From: Lobosporangium transversale
Lineage: Eukaryota; Mortierellomycota; Mortierellomycetes; Mortierellales; Mortierellaceae
Reading direction: 5' to 3'
DNA length: 64,000 nt
Assembly: GCF_002105155.1 (NCBI RefSeq)
Contig: NW_019028982.1
Span: 1,076,501-1,140,500 of the forward strand
The translations under genes were made by a program, and so were the position numbers. The notes under the pieces were generated by a model that worked only from the letters and a program-made list of their open reading frames with translations, did no database searches and had not been told where the DNA came from. This document shows positions 24,001-35,468 of this stretch, one piece after another (the stretch's first letter is position 1; each line of letters begins with the position of its first letter).

Positions 24001-25368
24001 TGCAGTACACTTTTTCTTATAATTACCACTTTCTTCATTACAACAATTAACCCCCTCTCCCTCTCCAAAATAAATATATATATATATATATGTTTACCTG
24101 CTGAGAACTGGCGAGAGGCATGGCCGCGTTATTTCGTAGCTGCTCCTCGCGTGCCTTGCGCAGATCTTCTTTGTCAAATCCCAAAATAGCAGATGACAAT
24201 GCCGCCTCATCTTCTTCGTCGCGCGCGCCATACTTTTTACGCTCCTTTCGTGCCAGCTTAGCTGCCCACTTCTCATCTTCGGTCTGGACAGTAAAGTTGC
24301 CTCCCAAAGGTGCTCTATAATTGCTGTCATGGTGCTCGGCTTTGTAGCTTTTTGGAAGCTTTGAATCGAAGTCATATGTAGTCTAAAGTTAATAATAATC
24401 AAGAAAAGAGTTGGTAATGCATACCTATGATGAATATAGTGGCCCATGAAGCTTACTCCACAGACACGTTCATTTTCTAATGTTCACTGCCTACCTGGGA
24501 CATGACATTTTCCACAATAGTACGTCGATTGGTCAACAACGCCGTAATAAACTCGAAATTTTCGAAACCCAACAAATCCACCAAGTTAATCTGGATGTCA
24601 TCATCTATAAGATCAAGTCGTGCCAAGTTAGGAAACTCTGTACATGGATACTATTTAGTTAGTCTAAATACGACGGTCATACATACCCAGCTTATCGGAC
24701 CGAAGGATTGTAAAAATGTCAATGGAGAGTCGCCTCGATGTCATTTCTGTAGTTGGATCACCATAATGCTCTAAATGAGCGATACATTGGTTTACCAACC
24801 AATCGCGATCATACACAGGGCTCGTCAGAGAGGAAGATTGAATATCTGGTAAATGGCTCTTCTGCTCGTTGGGGCGCGGAGGGAGTGTGGGCGGCACCAC
24901 GTCGCCGTAATCCGGGAGCATATCACCGCGCTGGCCGAACTCTGGATCACGATGGCGGTTAATCAATGAATCAGTGTCGGACAAGGTTTCTGTGTCGTCA
25001 CTGTCATCTAAGACGGGCCAGATCGGGGCCTTGTAAAAGATATCGACGTCCTCCATGCCATATTCAACTTCTTCCAACGGTGGGAAATCTGCGTTAGATA
25101 GAAGCTGCTGTTGCTCCTTTCGACTTGCGAGCTTGGCCTTAAAGTCAAGGATATTTCTCTTCAATTCTTCACGCACTTTATCTAAGGCGCGCACAATAAG
25201 CTCTTCTTCACTTTCTTCGTCATTGTCATCGTTATCACTACTATTATACTCTTCATGGCTTTTTGTATCAGTTGTGCTGGTTGAAATTGAGTGAGCATGA
25301 TCTTTGTAAGCTATGTGGTGGGTCATCCGCAAGATGTTGGCCAAGTGAAAGTCCACGAGTTCTGACAT
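18023..25368 (-). CDS. SLH1: ASCC3/Slh1 tandem-cassette DExH RNA helicase
   Basis: 2150-residue Ski2-like helicase with two helicase-Sec63 cassettes. Its homologues (yeast Slh1, human ASCC3) pull apart collided ribosomes in the RQT/ASCC quality-control complex and, in animals, assist alkylation repair. Ten exons in phase (minus order): 25368-24687, 24637-24495, 24382-24098, 23969-23847, 23762-23562, 23464-22820, 22727-22437, 22345-22092, 21997-18889, 18742-18023. Cassette 1: Walker A APTGAGKT near residue 475 (across an intron), IIDEVHLL near 590. Cassette 2: GAPTGSGKT near 1336, [10 protein letters not shown] near 1438, [12 protein letters not shown]. The segment [16 protein letters not shown] identifies ASCC3/Slh1 rather than the spliceosomal Brr2. 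Both cassettes keep their ATPase motifs. The acidic N-terminus has an EESEEEL tract. Human ASCC3 is about 2200 residues, so the model is full length. Confidence 0.93.
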
Positions 25369-25588
25369 GATGAGAATAAATTGCCCTGTCTAATAATGAT
25401 GTCTTGTGAAAGATCCACCTGATCTTGTTAGTTTTTATTTAACGGTGTCTATCGAGAAAACTGCTCCAATCTGCTCCAAAGGCCCTTTTTTCTTTTTTTG
25501 GTAACCCATATGACTGCCTTTGTTGTAGCGTGTGCTGCGGCATATCCCTATGCTGCGGTTTGTTTGAAAAGAGTAAAAACGGTTTGAC
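25369..25588. promoter_or_regulatory. Bidirectional promoter between ASCC3/SLH1 and IBTK genes
   Basis: Only 220 bp separate the two divergent start codons, so the genes must share or overlap regulatory DNA. It is AT-rich with a short CT/T tract (about 25489-25499). No clear TATA box toward either gene. Confidence 0.55.
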
Positions 25589-28500
25589 ATGGGCCAAAGT
25601 TCTCTAGACTCAAGCTCAATGACCACAACGCACCATGCACCATTGAACAATACTATCCGCAGCAACGTACTTTATTCACTCAGGGCAAATGGAACATCAA
25701 ATACCATGAATGACGACGTCAATCGCAAAGACTCGTTCGGGATCTCAACTTTGCACCGTGCTGTTGCAAACAACAATCTTGACTTAGTCAAGCAATTGCT
25801 AGGACATCCCAAGCTCGATGTAAATGATAAAGATCTTGAATCAGGATGGACAGCACTGCATAGGTAAGCCTTTGAAATATGTTATCCATAAATGTTTGTC
25901 GAATGTAACATTAACCTTCTCTTGATACTAATGGGATCTTCATCACTCTAGGGCTCTCTATCTCGGACATCTGAGAATTGCTCTCTTACTGATTCAACAC
26001 AAGAACATTAATATGACTATAGAGGTAAGTTTGTACGCTGCTCTGTGTGGCTGTGCCGATATCCACATCTAAATGTATTTGTATATTTGTGTATACAATT
26101 TGCTACAACAATATTTTCAATATCATTTACGTACTCGACTCATGAATTTTGTTAACATGTCGTCAACTTTAGGACAAAGATAGGAACACAGCTATAGACT
26201 TATGTCAGGCAACTCTACCTGTGTCTCTTAAAGTTGGGCCTTGTCCAGGAGATGCTCTATATACTTGGGGATCGAATTCCAATTTTACACTCGGACATAA
26301 TGATGGTGACGACAGAAAGCAGCCAGAGCTCGTCAAATTCCCCTACCAAACAAATACTATAACGTTCCCCCGAGTGAAGTCTGCTAAGCCTATTCTATAC
26401 CAAATGTCGATGAGTAAATTCCATACAGCGATCGCAACCTCCGAGCCAGGTTTCACGGCTAAAATATGGGGATTTGGTACCAATGGAAGACTTGGGTCTG
26501 ACAGAAAAATGCAGCTCAGTCCGGCGCCAGTTTCAGGGATCCCTGGAAATGTCGTTTCCACAGCTCTGGGTAGAGACCATACAATTTTCGTCACAGCCAA
26601 AGGAGAAGTCTATACATTAGGGAGCAACAAGTATGGACAGCTTGGCTATGCACTTGAAGCTCCGAAAAACGGTCAGGATCCCATTCAGTATTCACCCAAA
26701 CGTGTCGTCCTCACTATTACCAGGCTTAAAATAGTTGGCGCCGCTGCATCGAGATGGCATTCTGCTGTGCACACAGACTCTGAGCTATTTACTTTCGGAT
26801 TTAACTTTGGTCAGCTTGGATATGAAAGAAAAGGCGATATTCAATTAGGCCCACGAAAAGTGGCCTCTATTCCACCAGGAAATATTATCCAGGTGGTAGC
26901 ATCGGATTCAGCAACGGCCTGCCTTATGTCTTCGAATGAAGTTGTCGTTTTCCACAAGTATGCATACCATAAAGTGGCCTTCTCGCTCAATCCATTTCCT
27001 GATTGGTTTACAAGCCAAGTCATGTATTCAATGTCGACCAATAACCACCCTCAAAAAATCGCATGTTCCGAAAATAAGTTTGGAATGATGACAGTATGGG
27101 GGGATATCCACGTTTGGAGCTATCCTGAGGTCGATCCAGGAATCACCTTAGGATCTCTACCTCCGAATCAGTTTGCTTCATCTATCGCTCAGCCAGAAAA
27201 GCCAAGAAGAGTTTGGACTTGTGGCGGCGAACGAACCCATGCTATAGATTTTGCCCTGGGTCAAAATGGCTCAGTGATCATGCTCACAAAAGGGGGACAT
27301 GTGTACATTGGTACCAATAAGGGAAGCTCTTTAGGGCGGAATGTTAAGTGGCAAAGGTATGATGTATTACTACGCACAAAAGTCCTACAAACTAAGGCCT
27401 GAAAAGTGCACTAACGAAATCCAAATATTTGATGTCATAGGATACCTCATCTCGACCGTGTGGTCCGAGTTTACGCAAATCCTAGCGGCGCTTGGGCTGC
27501 ATTACGGTCCGAGTCAGCGCTGACTCCAGTCATAATTCGACCAGGACGCCTTGATTCTGACCTGGAGCAATCACTTTCACAATTCCATTTGTATAACAAC
27601 AACGAAAAGAACTGTGGAACAAGTACTGAGCCTATAGTGTATGATGATGATGATGGTGACGAAGCTAGTGAAGCAGAAGCAAATCCATGGAAAATCGACA
27701 GCCGCGGCTGGCTAGATATTGAGAGGAGCTGGGATTATGATGTTGTGCCTCTTTTGGACTCAACTGCAGAATCATGCAACATTGGCGGTACAACTGTCTC
27801 AGGGAGTCATTTATTTGATGTGGAGCTAGAGGCAGGAAAGCGGACCTTGGGAGCCCATAGAATTGTTTTGGCAGCTAGGAGTCCAGCTCTTTGTCGAGTG
27901 TTCGTTGAAACCCCTCGTATTGCGACAACAATTGGATCTCTCGTGTCAATAGAACCCACTAAAATCGACTATAATCAAAGAATCCTATACACAATCATGC
28001 TCAAAGTCGAATTCGCTACAGCCGTACTTCTTCTTCAGTTTTTGTATAGCGACCGATTTGATCCATTCTGGGATGCTCTCGACTTGCCAAAATCTATCAA
28101 GCAATATGCGCTCAAAGTACGGCAAGAGCTGTACCATCTCGCCTTGGAGCTCTCCTTACCTACTCTTCAAGCTGCTCTTCAATATTCATTTACGCACACC
28201 TGCAGTCCTAGTCTCTCAAAAAATATGGCGCAGGTCATTTTGAATCCGATCAAATATCAAGGATTAGCGGATGTGAGACTACTGCTAAAACATGGAGAAT
28301 CAATGGACTTACATCAGATGATACTTGGCCACCGATCGCCATTTTTCAATGCTATGTTTGTTAGAACAAACGAATGGATTCGTGCGAGGCAAGGCCCTAG
28401 GCGGCTGCCAGAAGGCAGCTCAACACAAAACGATCAACTTCTTGAAGTGAATATGACCCACATGGGTTTGGAAGCCATGACAATTGTTGTCAATTATATC

Positions 28501-30731
28501 TATACGGATTGCGGCCCGGAGTTATTTGATAACACTGGTACAAGACAAATTTCGATACATCGCATCTTGATATAATGGCGACTTCAGATTGTACAGTTTT
28601 AATAACATGTCAATCGGCTTCTGTATATTGACTGTTTCATAGAAAAAGACGATATTAGTGAGTTACTCCAGCTGGTAATCGACGTTCTTCAAATTGCGGA
28701 CGAGCTACTTATGGATCGTCTTAAGGAGATCTGTGAGAACGTACTCGGCGAACAAGGTGAGGAACATTTTTTTCCTGATATTTGTCTTTAACTGTATCCA
28801 CGATGGAATAATGAGTTTGACCTAATCTTCATCTATCAAGTTCGTGCAAAGACTGTAGTCGCCTTTTTGGAAATCGCGTTAATGTATTCAGCTGAGTCGC
28901 TACAAACGACATGCCTAAACTATTTATGCCATAACATTGAAATGGTTCTCGATCAGAGGTAAGAGCACTAGTTTTGGTAGCTCGATAGCATCATCACAGA
29001 GGACTATCCTTAACTTTTTATTGTTGCTGTTTGTATTTGTAGATGGTTGGAGGACGTTGATGGCGATGTTTTGGAGCTTGTGGAAAAAACTCTCAAAGGA
29101 AAGCAAGATTCTTTTATGCCATTCATCCGATCTGGAGGCCATTTACCAGACCCAGAAAAAGTAGAGAGAGTTCGCCAGCAAGTCAAATTAGACGGCTATA
29201 ACCATTTCTTACCGCGAGGTACATACAAACCGGATGTACATCATTCTCGGCAAAACCACGACAGAGAATCAGAACAGGCTCGTATAGCATCACAGGTTGT
29301 GGCACATGAATTTGCTGCACTGCTTCCGTCACAATCAACACCAATTCCGTCACAAATCCGTTCCACAACATCCTCACAAGTTCTGGAAGATCTTCACACT
29401 CGGAATATGGCTCAAAGACAGCAACAGCCATATGCATTGCCATATGGTGGAGGCGTCACAGGGTGGCCGACCTTAACGGATAGTGCCACACTGGACCTGA
29501 AAGATATTCCACAATTAGCCAGAAGAAAAACCAACTGGGATCACGTACCCACTATGGAAGGCACGAGGCTATCTGAAGATGGCACTGAAACTGTCTTATC
29601 AGAGGGACTATCCGTTAAGCCATCTTTCCGAGAAATTCAAGATCAAGAACAACGCCAGGGGCAAAATAGCTCGATCAGGGTAATTTCCGCATCCAGTCCA
29701 GTAGCCAATCCCAAAGCTAGTAAAATGTCGCAAAAGGAGCGAAGAAAACTATTGCAGCAACAGCAGCCATTGCCTGTGTTAGAGCAGCCCCAGTCTTCTC
29801 AAACAGCTTCCATAACGCCTGTTTGGGGTAAAGTAGCGTCGACAAATGTGACAGATTCAGTAGTTGGTGGAGCTGGTGGATCAAGTATGGTACAGCGACA
29901 TGGCATATCCAATGGACCCAATAGCGGCCTAATAACCAATACTCCAAGCCTATTAGACATTCAACAAAACGAGCTCTCTATTTTCCGAGCCCAGTCCAAA
30001 GAGATTCCTCGAGTAGCTGTTGCCACATCTAAACCTCTCAAGGAAACAATGTGAGTATTGTATCCACTATATTATTATTATTATTTTTCCTTTATTTTAT
30101 TTGGAGGTATACATTGCTAGTATGACAGGGCATTAACGTTCCATACGACGATTATTCTAGGCGAGTAAATGGGACAGAAAAATCATTTTCTGAAGCGCCT
30201 TGGCGATTGGATGCCATCCCTGAACCTCTACGAGCTGTGACACGACATCAAAACCAGATGTATCCTAAACTGGAATCCAGTACCAGTCATAGCCACGGCC
30301 ACAGCCACAGTCATGCACCTTCACTTGGATCATTGGGATCCCTATCTTTTAGCGCTGCCCGACCCAACGGATCTTTAGGCAGCCTCTCAGAAGGATCATT
30401 GATAGGACATGCAAGCGGACGTCCAACAAGCAACGCTGCACCGACACCAACCGCTCTCTCTCCGTCCGCAATGTCACCAATGTCGCCGTTTACGTCTTCG
30501 AATGGCATTGGGCCCTCATTATCATCATTTGCTCTCATCCAGAACCAGCAATTGCGTGATCGCAACTTGTTGTTGCGAGCACGACATCACAAGAAAAGTC
30601 TTTATCAGATTCAGATTGAAGAGCAGGCGCTGCGGCGCTTACGTGCCATGAACATGGATCGTATACGGGCCAAGGTTATCGAAGGCACTGGTGAATGGTT
30701 CACTTGTGAGATCTTGGAGAGAATGGTATAG
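25589..30731 (+). CDS. IBTK: IBTK-like ankyrin / RCC1 / double-BTB protein
   Basis: 1479-residue protein with the architecture of inhibitor of Bruton tyrosine kinase. Ankyrin repeats lie at about 50-130 (GISTLHRAVANNNLDLVKQL, GWTALHRALYLGH). RCC1 repeats lie at about 130-520 (ALYTWGSNSNFTLGHNDGD, AKIWGFGTNGRLG, EVYTLGSNKYGQLGY). BTB1 starts near 625 (LFDVELEAGKRTLGAHRIVL) and BTB2 near 786 (LADVRLLLKHGESMDLHQM). A low-complexity tail with a His/Ser/Gly run ends in a charged helix (YQIQIEEQALRRLRAM), as in IBTK. Animal IBTK is a Cullin-3 ubiquitin-ligase adaptor; the same role is inferred. Exons: 25589-25863, 25952-26024, 26173-27356, 27441-28537, 28643-28756, 28841-28958, 29043-30050, 30161-30731, all in phase. 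No kinase-inhibitor role should be assumed in a fungus. Confidence 0.88.
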
Positions 30732-31191
30732 ACGTATATTATTTATGTTTTGCTCCGAATGGAGAACGGATTAATATTAGAAGGATAGACAATAAAACCC
30801 AGTGTCGAAAATGAGAAAGAAAATGGGGATTGTGGATTTCTGCAAGGGTCTTTGTAGACACTCGATCCCGGGCGAAGCGTAAGCCGAGACGATATTAGGT
30901 GCCCTCGCCAGGGCCTGGTCCTCAGTTGAGGAGCGAGTTCAAGCCACTGTGGTTGGTGTCTTGCTGTACACTAGCACTACCTTGCTACGGATAAACAAAC
31001 AAAAGAGTGACTCTGTGTGAGCGTAATGACATGATGAGGAAATTTTTTGTGCTTGAATCTTTATTTGGGAGGACTGCTATTGGGACATGATCATAAACTG
31101 CTGAATAAGCTTATGGGATCCTCCATTTTCTACTTATTTTTTCACCTCAATCAATTCAAAAACAAGTGACAACCAATCATAAAAAGAAAAA
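30732..31191. other. Convergent spacer with a GC-richer structured stretch
   Basis: Separates the 3' ends of the IBTK-like and homeobox genes. Most is AT-rich, but about 30860-30985 is clearly more GC-rich. It contains two hairpin-capable sequences, GCCCT-CGCC-AGGGC and CCTC-AGTT-GAGG, next to GAGTTCAAGCC, which resembles a Pol III B box. I could not fold it into a tRNA, and no protein frame fits. It may be a small RNA or a SINE-like relic. Confidence 0.35.
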
Positions 31192-33135
31192 TCAATCATT
31201 TTCACGGGCTAGTATCAATGTCAAGGCCATTTGGTGTTGTGGGATCAGATTCTGCTGACGAAGCATGAATCTAGGTGTATGCGCTGATGATCTCATTGAG
31301 AGCGATGGAGAGCGTCCTTCGGAAGAAACCGTGGAGGATTCCTGTGATGTCGGTGTTAAAGAAGATGTCACTTTGGACCCATGACAACCATTGAATCTTT
31401 TATCTTCAGCCCTCCTCAACTGTGTGAGTCTTAGATCCTGCCGTTTACTTGTCTGTGGTTCAGCTGCTGAAAGAGTACACGTCTGATTGATCGTAGTGTA
31501 CGACAAAGCTTTTGTAGATCCTGAATTAAGATTTACTAGTTGGTCCAAGGTAGACTCGCCATCACCACTATTCAAGGGTTCGAATGCTAAGCCTAATAGA
31601 TTCTCGTCTGCTTGCTGTAGGCTTAAAATGTTCATCTCCAAGCTATTTTCAGAGTTCAAGGTCGCCATGTTGAAGTAATCAATATCCTCATCAGACTCTT
31701 CGTTGGCATTGACGGTCCTCTGCTCATTGTGGGAAACTGAAATACCAATCATAGGTGTAGATGGGGCTGTGATAGGATCAGCGTGGACGTATTGCTGCAG
31801 AATCCCTTCAAAGTTGTCGGTCAGCCAAGGGTCAGGGCTCTCAAACTGTGGGTGCTCATATCCGAGGAATACCTCTGTTCCAAAATTAGGCCCAGATTTC
31901 TTGTGAAGAGACTTGTCAGGCACGACTAAGTTCTTGTTATCATTTGGACAAGACCTCTGACTACTTCCTCCCCTTTCTTTATCATCTTCACCTTCATCTC
32001 TCTCTTTTGTTTGTCCTTTGGATAGACTATTTGGTGATTGATCTACATGATTTTCTACTTGCTGTATGAAAGATTCTTGCACAATAGATTCATCTCGTTT
32101 AAGTTTAGCACGCCGGTTTTGGAACCACACTTGAATGGTCCGCTGATCAAGTTTAAGGTGATCTGCAATCTTTTGACGGTCTTTGGTCGTAGGTTTTTCG
32201 TTAAGATAGAACTGATCAAGCAAGTATTCTGTCTCATCTATAGTCAGACGTCGACGACGACTATGGTCACGATTCGTCAATATCGACTCTGATGAAATCG
32301 AAGAAGACGTACAGCTTGAAGGAGAAGATAATGCTCGTGATGTTTTTGTGGGTACTGTCACCGTTTCTGCCGTAAAGAGTTGATGAGAAGAGCCAGTCGC
32401 TATAGGATCATTTCGACAACGTCCTTTGGATGACTTGAGAATTTGCTGGTCGTAAATAGTAGCAGCATTCAGTTGAGGCAATAAAGACTTATCTGAACGA
32501 ATTGCATCACTTTTGACAAGTTCTGTAGAACAGTCAATGCTATTGGGATTCGGTATATAAGCTACTGAGACTGAGAAACTATCAGGTGGATGTGACAGAG
32601 ATTGCTCCTGTCCGTACAAGGATTGGGACCGTTGAATGGCTGAAGGACTAAGCTGTGCTTCTCTGTATTTGTCGTGCCTAAATGTTGGGATGCATTCATG
32701 CAATTCTGGGCCTGAAAACACGTCTTCTTGGAGCTGCCATTGCTTTTCCCAGAGCATTTGACGTTTTGTATGAAGCATTCCATGCTGATTTTGACAATAT
32801 TGATCTTGTTGACTTATTTCAAAGCGAATATCATTCAAATCAAGCGGAGTGGCCAGTGTGAGCCATGGTTGCAATTGCTGTAATTGCTGTAATTGCTGTG
32901 GTTGAGATAATTGCCAATGGTGAATGGGATTTTCTAACGTGTCTTGCGAGGAGACCTGAAAAGCTGTAACAGGAAATTCTTGAGATGTCGCTTTTATGTC
33001 CATGAAGTTTAAAGCAGGCTGTAGGACGGGTATGTACAGTGGTATAGCCGAGTCAACAGTGGTTGACATGGAGCTGTTCTGGGTCAGGAGAGAAGCAAGA
33101 CCAAATGGTGTGATATTTTCTTCGCCTTGCAACAT
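31192..33135 (-). CDS. Homeodomain transcription factor
   Basis: Intronless 647-residue nuclear protein. A typical 60-residue homeodomain covers about residues 288-347, opening with RRRRLTIDETEYLLDQFY and ending with the recognition helix IQVWFQNRRAKLKR (W, F, N and R all present). The rest is low complexity: a Gln-Leu repeat (QQLQQLQQLQ) in the N-terminal part, Ser-rich linkers just before the homeodomain, and an acidic EESDEDIDYF segment after it that could act as an activation domain. It resembles fungal HD factors of the Yox1/Pho2/Phx1 type but has no other domain to fix the orthology. A 30-base A tract lies just upstream of the ATG. Confidence 0.85.
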   Translation of the reverse strand: MLQGEENITPFGLASLLTQNSSMSTTVDSAIPLYIPVLQPALNFMDIKATSQEFPVTAFQVSSQDTLENPIHHWQLSQPQQLQQLQQLQPWLTLATPLDLNDIRFEISQQDQYCQNQHGMLHTKRQMLWEKQWQLQEDVFSGPELHECIPTFRHDKYREAQLSPSAIQRSQSLYGQEQSLSHPPDSFSVSVAYIPNPNSIDCSTELVKSDAIRSDKSLLPQLNAATIYDQQILKSSKGRCRNDPIATGSSHQLFTAETVTVPTKTSRALSSPSSCTSSSISSESILTNRDHSRRRRLTIDETEYLLDQFYLNEKPTTKDRQKIADHLKLDQRTIQVWFQNRRAKLKRDESIVQESFIQQVENHVDQSPNSLSKGQTKERDEGEDDKERGGSSQRSCPNDNKNLVVPDKSLHKKSGPNFGTEVFLGYEHPQFESPDPWLTDNFEGILQQYVHADPITAPSTPMIGISVSHNEQRTVNANEESDEDIDYFNMATLNSENSLEMNILSLQQADENLLGLAFEPLNSGDGESTLDQLVNLNSGSTKALSYTTINQTCTLSAAEPQTSKRQDLRLTQLRRAEDKRFNGCHGSKVTSSLTPTSQESSTVSSEGRSPSLSMRSSAHTPRFMLRQQNLIPQHQMALTLILAREND

Positions 33136-33156
33136 CTGCTAAAGGTATCCTGAGAG

Positions 33157-33198
<42 letters not shown>

Positions 33199-33567
33199 AA
33201 GGATAGATCGTTCTCTGAGGATTTTTTTTATTCGTAAATCTACTTTCTATTAACCTAGATTACAGGAAAAACATAAATTTAATAACAATGGGTTTATAGT
33301 TTTGAAAAGGCAAGTGTTGTTGTGATGAGAAACTGAACGAAAATCCTCCGAAACTATCATCAAATGAAAAATAAAATGATGGAAATCTTTTAGGGAAGAC
33401 AGCATATTGGAACCATGCACGTGTTAGTGCAAAGTTCACGAACAAGATTAAGACAGGAACAGTTCTTCTGTCTCTCCTCAGCATATTTCTTTGAAATTGC
33501 TTTGTCGCATGTAAAATACTTTTCACACGTTCCTTTTCATCTTGGCGACCTTCATCTACAAAATTCA
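33136..33567. promoter_or_regulatory. Divergent promoter region, homeobox gene / three-module gene
   Basis: 432 bp between the ATG of the homeobox gene (minus) and the chosen ATG of the next gene (plus). Contains an A tract of about 30 bases (33163-33194). The frame of the plus-strand gene stays open back to 33415, but that part (Phe/His/Cys-rich) does not look like coding sequence. Confidence 0.4.
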
Positions 33568-35289
33568 ATGGCTACACCTCAGTTAATAGACACTCAGCCT
33601 GCACACTCACCACGCCAGCTCCAACAGCGAGATCCCGAGCATTCAGCACAGCAGCCTGGTCAATCCATACAATCTGTTTTCCCTTCTGACTTTGTCTTTC
33701 AGCTGATTCTGGAGCAGTTTTGGGGCGATGGCGTGTCCAAACGCGAGATCCGCTCAGTCTACACAACCGCCGCCGATGCTAATGCAGCATGCTGTGACTA
33801 CCTCCTCCGGACATGGCCTCGCGATCAGTTCACACTCTATGAAATCGGGGCCTCACCTCAACGATCCGAACTTAGTAAAGTCTCCGCTCTGATCAACGGC
33901 GATCGATTCCATGTTTGGGTCGAGCGACATCCTTGGAAAGGCACTCTTGACTTTTCTTCAAAGGCGATTGCAAAAAGAGCAGGCAAGGGACCAAATGCTT
34001 ATATCCTTCAGCGGACAATTAAAGATGCCTCTGGTGGTAAGCGACGGTCGACCACTCGAGGTATTTTCGCCACCCGTCAGTTAGCAAAGGAGGCCTTAGT
34101 AAATGATCAGCCTCCGTCAGAATGGTCATCAAATCAAGGCTATGTCCTCGAACCGGGTGGAGAATACGCTCATGCACTTTCACCGACAGGGAAAACAGCC
34201 TGGCTGTTCATCGAGGTTCGGCCACTATACATGTGTTACATACCGCTAGAACAAGAATTGCAGGACACAAGGGGGGGTTCTTCGTCATTACATCTCGGAA
34301 CTTCGCCTTTCAACCCTATTAGTCTTGACCACGCTGATGACGGCATACTATCCATTCCCTCATCGCCATCCAACCTCTTGCATCCCTCCATTCACCAACC
34401 TCGTGCCATTTTTGACAGCCCTTTTTCTCCTATCCCTTCTAATCCAGACGAGGCAGGTGCATTTGTTTACCTGGTTCTTCAGCTTAAAACCATTCCCTAT
34501 ACTCCACCCATTTTGACGGTCGAGGCAGTTGCATATGAAATGGACGTAGCTAACAGATTCGGCATCAGGCTCTTGGAAGAATTTGGTGGGCCTGGGGCAT
34601 TGTTTGAACCAATATTTCGAGAGGATGGTTGTTTTCAAGGTGTCTTGGAGCAACGTACTCGTGACGAAGGACTAACCGTCTGGGTGGAGAAGAGAGCTGT
34701 AGTAATAGGGGATGAGAGCCTGGATTTCGATTTGGTTTCTGACCATGGATCAGTTCAGCTGAATAGAATGCATCAGGATATAGAGCATCGAAGTCCTACA
34801 TCATCGTCATTTGCTTCTCCTTCTGCTGTGACGGTAGAACGCAAACGAGGGGAACCTCAAGATGGATTTAATTCAACAGGACGACTCACTGCTACAACAA
34901 AAGCACAGGACCAAGCAAAGGTCATGCGTTTAAACTTGGATGACGAAGATCATGCAGTAAACTTATTATCTGATAAGGCAGCTGATTTAGCTGTTAGGTA
35001 CAAGGTCATTAAGAATATTGACTACAATCCTAAAAGCGTAACTGGATCGGAGAAGCTTAAAACTCGCACTATCATCGACACTTCTGAGGATCTTTCAATA
35101 GCACTAGTCAGTGCTCGAGTAGAATTTTACGGCTTATTAGCAAACCTAGACAAAAAAGCAGTCGAGATCAAAGATAATCTTGATGCCGCGTCAAAGGAGA
35201 CGAAAAAAGAAAGAACCATTGAGGCGTGTTCTCGATCTAATCCAGCATTAGTCCTGCTGCGGATCCAGGTTGAGGATAGTCAAGAGTAA
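33568..35289 (+). CDS. Unknown protein with three related WVE modules
   Basis: Intronless, 573 residues from the ATG at 33568 (context TTCAATGGC); an in-frame ATG at 33415 would add 51 unlikely residues. The body seems built of three diverged modules. Each has a helix with LL or AKEAL, then a strand with WP, EW or EF, and a closing strand: HVWVERHPW (about residues 112-120), WLFIEVRPL (about 211-219) and TVWVEKRAV (about 370-378). A Ser/Pro-rich linker separates modules 2 and 3. The C-terminus is a charged helix-rich region (NLDKKAVEIKDNLDAASKET). No signal peptide or membrane segment. Not recognised; possibly lineage-specific. The divergent homeobox gene is its only close neighbour. Confidence 0.7.
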   Translation: MATPQLIDTQPAHSPRQLQQRDPEHSAQQPGQSIQSVFPSDFVFQLILEQFWGDGVSKREIRSVYTTAADANAACCDYLLRTWPRDQFTLYEIGASPQRSELSKVSALINGDRFHVWVERHPWKGTLDFSSKAIAKRAGKGPNAYILQRTIKDASGGKRRSTTRGIFATRQLAKEALVNDQPPSEWSSNQGYVLEPGGEYAHALSPTGKTAWLFIEVRPLYMCYIPLEQELQDTRGGSSSLHLGTSPFNPISLDHADDGILSIPSSPSNLLHPSIHQPRAIFDSPFSPIPSNPDEAGAFVYLVLQLKTIPYTPPILTVEAVAYEMDVANRFGIRLLEEFGGPGALFEPIFREDGCFQGVLEQRTRDEGLTVWVEKRAVVIGDESLDFDLVSDHGSVQLNRMHQDIEHRSPTSSSFASPSAVTVERKRGEPQDGFNSTGRLTATTKAQDQAKVMRLNLDDEDHAVNLLSDKAADLAVRYKVIKNIDYNPKSVTGSEKLKTRTIIDTSEDLSIALVSARVEFYGLLANLDKKAVEIKDNLDAASKETKKERTIEACSRSNPALVLLRIQVEDSQE

Positions 35290-35383
35290 TAATATAGATT
35301 GTAATAACAATAATATATAGTGGAATCACACACCTAAACCCTCCGCCACCGCATCTCGCCCTCAAACATCTCTCTGTTACATC

Positions 35384-35433
35384 ATGAGCACTGCGTCCGG
35401 AACAACTGCCATAACCCTGTGAGTCATTATTAT

Positions 35434-35468
<35 letters not shown>

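Noticed and set aside
30900-30970. Possible tRNA (A-box- and B-box-like words)
   Set aside because: The T-stem does not pair around TTCAAGC, and the A- and B-box-like words are only about 10 bases apart.
33415-33567. Extra 51 in-frame codons upstream of the three-module protein
   Set aside because: Composition (Phe, His, Cys, Ser) is unlike coding sequence, and the ATG at 33568 has a better context.
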